DNA of 64,000 nucleotides from Aradus depressus (lineage: Eukaryota > Arthropoda > Insecta > Hemiptera > Aradidae), in assembly GCA_963662175.1 (NCBI GenBank), contig OY759218.1, positions 5,076,001 through 5,140,000 of the forward strand, written 5' to 3'. A program made the position numbers and the translations under genes. Within the stretch, counting starts at the first letter, position 1, and every line of letters starts with the position of its first letter. Below, piece by piece: positions 56,901 to 62,900 of this stretch. The notes under the pieces were generated by a model. The model was not told the origin of the DNA. It searched no databases and saw only the letters and a list, made by a program, of their open reading frames with translations.

Positions 56901-59900
56901 AAATTCATGATGTTATAATTTTCAATTATTCATACGGAATAAGGCTTATTGTCCTTCAACGGCAGACATCCCAGCTAGTAAGTTTTTAGGACCCCTGGGC
57001 ACCATAGCTAGTACGCGCCATTCAACGGCGGAAACCACAGCTAGTGAATACTTAGCGTCACTGGATGTTCTAGCCAGTGCGTACTTAAGAACGCTTGTGA
57101 CCACAGCTAGTATGTGCTTTGCGACGGCGGACCCCACAGCTAGTACGTAGTTAGAAACGCTGGGCACCATAGCTAGTATGTATGATCACTATCTTTGTAT
57201 TTAGGCCTAACCCCACAACACCCCTCATGTTCACAATTTTGTGACGTCACACACCCTATTTTTTTATTTGGCCTTTAAGAATACTACATATGAAATTCCA
57301 TGACAATCCGACCATTCGTTAATGACTTAGCACTATCTTTATATTTAGGCCCCCCTTACAACCTCCCCTACCGTTCAAATTTTATGGATGCCACATAGCC
57401 TATTTTTTAACTTGGCTTTTAAGAATACTACATGTGAAATTTCATGATAATCCGTCCACCCGTTAATGCGCTAGAGCAATTTTTGTGCTTAGCCCCCCCC
57501 CCCCCCCTCCAGTTGATAGCTAGGAACTCTCTTCATAAGAACCTTCTTTGGACTTCAACGAATATTTGAAAAAAAAAATTAGCCGAATTGGTCCAGCCGT
57601 TCTCGAGTTTTCCGCTTAGCAAAATTAGCCAGGCATTTTTATTATTATATACTAGCTGACCCGACAGACGTTGTTCTGTCAAAAGCTATTCGACTGGATT
57701 TTTTTATTTTTTCCACTTGGAACCACAGCAAGTTTCTACTTAAGAACGCCGGGCACCTTAGATAGTATGCGCCTTGCAACTCCGTGCAACCTATTAAGTT
57801 CTTAGGACCACTGGGCAACACAGATAGTATGTAGTTAGGAACGCTGGGTACCGCAGCTAGTATGTGCCTTGCAACAGCGGATGCCCTAGTTATTTTGTGC
57901 TTAAGAACGCTGGTGAGAGCTATTATTTACAGTGCAACGGTGCACCTTCAAGGTAATACATGCTTAGGAAACCCACCCTATTAAAATTAGGGCTATTTCC
58001 CATCTTTAAGAAAGCTCCATGTGAGATTCATTCAGCATTAATGCACCCCCGCCCCTCCCGTCGAAAAGGGTCACAGCCAATTTTTAAATATTGCTTTTGA
58101 AAATACTATTTAGGTATATGCATGCCCTCCCCATACCCCCCTCCCGTTGACAATTTTGAGACGTCACATGTCCTTTTTTTGTTTTTGTCTTTTAAGAATA
58201 CTACATGTGAAATTCCATGACATTCCGATCATCCGTTAAAGACCTATCATCACTATCTTTATATGTAGGCCTACACCCACAACCCCCCCTCCCGTTCAAA
58301 ATTTTGAGATGTCACGTAGCGTATTTTTCAATTTGGCTTTTAAGAATACTACATGTGAAATTCCATGACAATCCGATCATCCGTTAAAGTCCTATCACCT
58401 ATCACTACCTTTATATGTAGGCCTACCCCCACAACCCCCCCTCCCGTTCAAAATTTTGAGATGTCACGTAGCGTATTTTTCAATTTGGCCTTTAAGAATA
58501 CTACATGTGAAATTCCATGACAATCCGATCATCCGTTAAAGTCCTATCACCTATCACTATCTTTATATGTAGGCCTACCCCCACAACCCCCCCTCCCATT
58601 CAAATTTTGAGACTTCACACATCCTATTTTTAAATTTGGCTTTTCAGAATACTACATGTGAAATTCCATGACAATCCGACTATTAGTTAATGAGTTACCG
58701 GTATCTTTATACTAAGGCCTACCCCCACAACCCCCGCTCCCGTGCAAAATTTAGCCAATCATTTTTATTATATAGATGTAGATATGTAAAAACTGAATAA
58801 AACGAAACAGTAAGTAAATGACAAAGATGACAACCAAACAACCAAAGATAAATCGAGGAACTTGCCAGAACATTGCCAGAAGCGAAGATTTAAAAACAAC
58901 CAAGAAAATAACACGCACTAAAAATTGATAACACGCACTAAAAACTGAATAAAACGAAACAGTAAAAACTGTTAACACGCACTAAAAACTGATAACTAAA
59001 AACTGAATAAAACGAAACAGTAAGTAAATGACAAAGATGACAACCAAAGATAAATCGAGGAACTTGCCTAACATGCACTAAAAACTGAATAAAACGAAAC
59101 AGTAAGTAAATGACAAAGATGACAACCAAAGATAAATCGAGGAACTTGCCAGAAGCGAAGATTTAAAAACAACCAAGAAAATAACATGCACTAAAAACAG
59201 AATAAACGAAACGGTAAGTAAATGATTTTAGGGTGTCTAAGATCGATTCACTTGATCGATTCATTTTTCACATCGATCATTACGACCCAAACATCGATGA
59301 ATCTATCTCAGATCGCCATCCCTAGAATTAACAGCTAAGAACTCTTCATAAGAACCTTCCTCGGCCTTCAACGAATATTTGAAAAAAAAAATTAGCCGAA
59401 TTGGTCCAGCCGTTCTCGAGTTTTGCGCTTAGCAAAAATAGGCAGCCATTTTTATTATATAGATAATTTTATAGGTTGCAGTGGCTACTCTGCTGGTCTG
59501 AAAACAGGGAGGTTGTAATAGTATTACGTTCTAGCCATGTCTGTTCACTGTCATTAAACAAGTACGTAGATATAGATTATTAACTCAAATGTTTTTGTTC
59601 CTTTAGTTTTGTTAATGCCTTGATAGGCGAATTGTTGACAGAATAAAATAAATATATGCATGTTTTGGAGACCTAAGACCAACATTTGTTTGTTTACAAA
59701 CCACCTTCATCTAGAGAACATTGAACTGGTATCAAATCAAAGATATTCTTCCTCATCCTCAATTATAATTATTTGTTAATTTAATTTGAAGGTAAAACTT
59801 GGAGATAAAGAAGTTGATGTACACAAGGAATTTCGCTTGTACATAACAACGAAGTTGGCCAACCCATCTTATACACCCGAAATTTCAGCCAGAACCTCCA

Positions 59901-62900
59901 TAATTGACTTCACTGTTACTGTTAAAGGTAATTAACATCTTGAAAATTGGCATTTCAAAAATAATAAACTTATGAACATTTGTTCAAACAAAAGAAATTC
60001 CTATAAAACCTAGGTTTTAAAGAAAAGCAAAAACTAGTTGATAAGTTACACTTCTTTGTTTTTCAACGAGATTTTTTGAATTAGAACAATTGATGAATTT
60101 TTGAAACTAATAGCAGGTAACCTGACCAGATTAGATAAATTACTCTATTCAATAGTTGCTGTGGAACCTCAGAGAAAATCAAAAAATATATACAAATGTG
60201 CACTAACTGTCAGAGGTATTTTCATACTAAAAATTATTGCAAATTACCATTAAATGTTTGGTAAACCATCACTTTTCGAAATGTCCATTAAAAGAAAAGG
60301 AGCTGGCACAATGCGTGAATTGTAAGCAGAAGCACGCCGCAAACTACAAAGGTTGTCCCTACTACATCCAAATTAAAAAAAATACCCACTCACCTTATGA
60401 AAATAGCAAAGAAAATCCAATTACATCTGCAGCACAAAAACCAAGAAGGGCCGAACGCACTGTTTCACAAGTACATGGAAGCCAAACTTATGCCTCCTTA
60501 TTACAAAATAAAACACAATACAGAAATGAAAACAACTCTTCTACTAATATTTCAAACTCATCTCCACCTGACTCTCTGAAAAACATTTTTAACCTACTGT
60601 TTGACATACTTCGGCCATGTTTACCAACATTGATAACAGCTCTCACAAGTTACTTCACCAAATCACAACATCTCCTTAATCCGATTCTCTCAACTATCGA
60701 TTTAGAACAATGAACGCACAAAGTTTTCCACCCTTTAAAAACTGGAATGCGAATGGAATAATATCGAAGCGTCTTGAACTGGTAATATTCGTGCAAGCAA
60801 ACAATATAGATGTGGCGTGCATCACAGAAACCCATTTAGTCTCAATATTTAATGGTTGCTTGAAGATAGGGTATTTCCCACAAACCTGGAAGCAACCCAA
60901 AATTATTCTCTTACATAAACAGGGCAAAAATCCAAGAAATATTGATAGTTATCGACCTATTAGCCTTCTTCCGATTCTTGGAAAAATATATGAAAAGTGT
61001 ATCAATGTTTCCGAACAATTATATGTTCATATAATTCGCGGCTTTGAGAGCAAAAAACATAGGTACTCTCATTGCCTTTCTGGATTTTCATCGTGCCTTC
61101 GATAGTGTCTGGCATTTAAAACTAAAGGTAAAACTGAAAAAATTAGAACTGCCATTGTACTTATTCAGGACACTGTTCTTTTATGGATGATAGGACTTTT
61201 TCTGTGCGCATCAACAATGATAGGTCGTCTTACAAGAGGATAACACACGGTTCCGTGCTATCTCCGACTTTGTTCAATGTTTACCTTCATGACATCCCCA
61301 CAAATGAGTCGTCAGAAATTGGTATGTTTGCGGATGACACGATTGTTAGCTCACCGTTTTCCATAAAGCCCGAGATGATCTCCAAGCATCTCTAAATAAT
61401 CTATTTTTACTTTAAAAAGTGGAAAATAAAATTAAATGAAGCAAAATGTCAGGCAAAAGTGTTCACGTTGAGAAGACCACAAAACCCACATGAGATCACA
61501 GTTAACAATAGCCCGGTACCCTGGAACCCACCTGACAGTGCAGTGAAGTATCTGGGAGTGCATTTGGACCAGCGACTAACCTGGAACCTGCATATAAATA
61601 AGAAAATGACGGAGGCGCATGCCAGATTGACCATCCTGTTTCCTCTCATCAACAGGAAATCTAAACTAAAGACTGAATGTACCCTCCTGCTGTACAGGGC
61701 TATTCTTAGACCGCTGCTCCTGTACGGGTGTGAGGTGTGGGGTGCAGCTTCAAATTCAGAAATGAAGAGAATACAAACCTTCCAAAATAGGGTGACGAGG
61801 ATGGCGGTGGACGCCCCCTGGTTCGTTCGAAACTCCCACTTACACAGGGAGCTAGAACATGAGACCATCAACGACTTCATCAGGAGGAAATTCAAGAAAT
61901 ATCACGATAACTTACCATTAGTTAAAGGTGCTAGAAGGTTTAAGTTAGGGGTGCGTTCCGAAACACTTCGTTTAAAAACATTTCACAAAATAAAACCAAA
62001 ACTCAAGGAAACTGAAGTTTTACTTAAAAAATTCGACACATACTTTTAAACAAGAAAATTATCTGTTTTTAAAATTTTTTTTCTAGGTTTAGAAGATCAG
62101 TTGCTGGGACGAGTAATTTTAACGGAGAAGAAAGAATTGGAGGTTGAAAGAACGACACTGATAGCAGATGTCACCAAAATGAAGAGAAGTATGAAAGAGT
62201 TGGAAGGAAATCTGCTCACGAAACTAACCTCAGTGAAAGTGAGTTGACAGATACTCCCCGGCCCGCCATCACCTCACTTGAGCTAACCAGATCCCGAGCT
62301 CCCTCTACAAACATAAACGGGTGATGTTGCACAAACGCAAGGTGCACCCAAAAAATAAGAGCAATAATAAAGATACTACTTCCTCATATATAGAGTAATT
62401 ATGTTATCTGCCAAAGATTTGATCTTTTTTTCCATCGGAGTTTTACGTTTTCTCACCTGAATCCAAAAAATGACAAAAATAAACCAGATGTCTATATATG
62501 TGTCTATGAACACGATTAATTCCTGTAGAATTAATACAATATGGACACGAGATATTGTGTATCCAGAACACCCATAAGAATACCATCTGAGTTTCAACCA
62601 AATCGCCCAAGGGGAAATGGGGTACTAGAGGGGGTTTTAACTCTAAAACTGTAATAACTGCCGATGTAGTGACTATGGCGAGAAGTCCCTGAGGAACATA
62701 CTTATTGATTTTTAGCCAAATTGACCAAAGAGGAGAGACGGAAAATTAGTTTATTACATCTCTGGAAGTTCATTGCTGGTGATTCGCAGACGACTTTTTT
62801 TTTACTGTCTACCTGTCTGATTTTTTTTGTTATTTTTCAGACCCAGTGCCAGTTTGGCTAACTGGTAGATTGCCAGCCTAGAGAGGTAAAGATCGGTTGA

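Larger units (their letters stand above)
56583..59712. mobile_element. Nested element: Penelope-like inverted arms enclosing Helitrons
   Basis: The left arm (56583-56732) and right arm (about 59568-59712) are reverse complements sharing caaatgttggtcttaggtct, ttattctgtcaac and tgataatgccttgataggcg. Between them lie three or more Helitron pieces on the - strand and a tandem array. The arms resemble inverted terminal repeats of a Penelope-like element, which later received Helitrons; no ORF of the original element survives. Confidence 0.7.
60190..62049 (+). mobile_element. Jockey-like LINE, internally deleted, abutting exon 43
   Basis: A gag-like segment with zinc knuckles, the start of an endonuclease, and then RT and C-terminal parts are joined with a large deletion near 60838. 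Jockey-type features are [15 protein letters not shown] and the [13 protein letters not shown] ending. The ORF stop (TAA, 62047-62049) lies only 37 bp before exon 43. No poly(A) tail or target duplication is visible. Confidence 0.85.
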
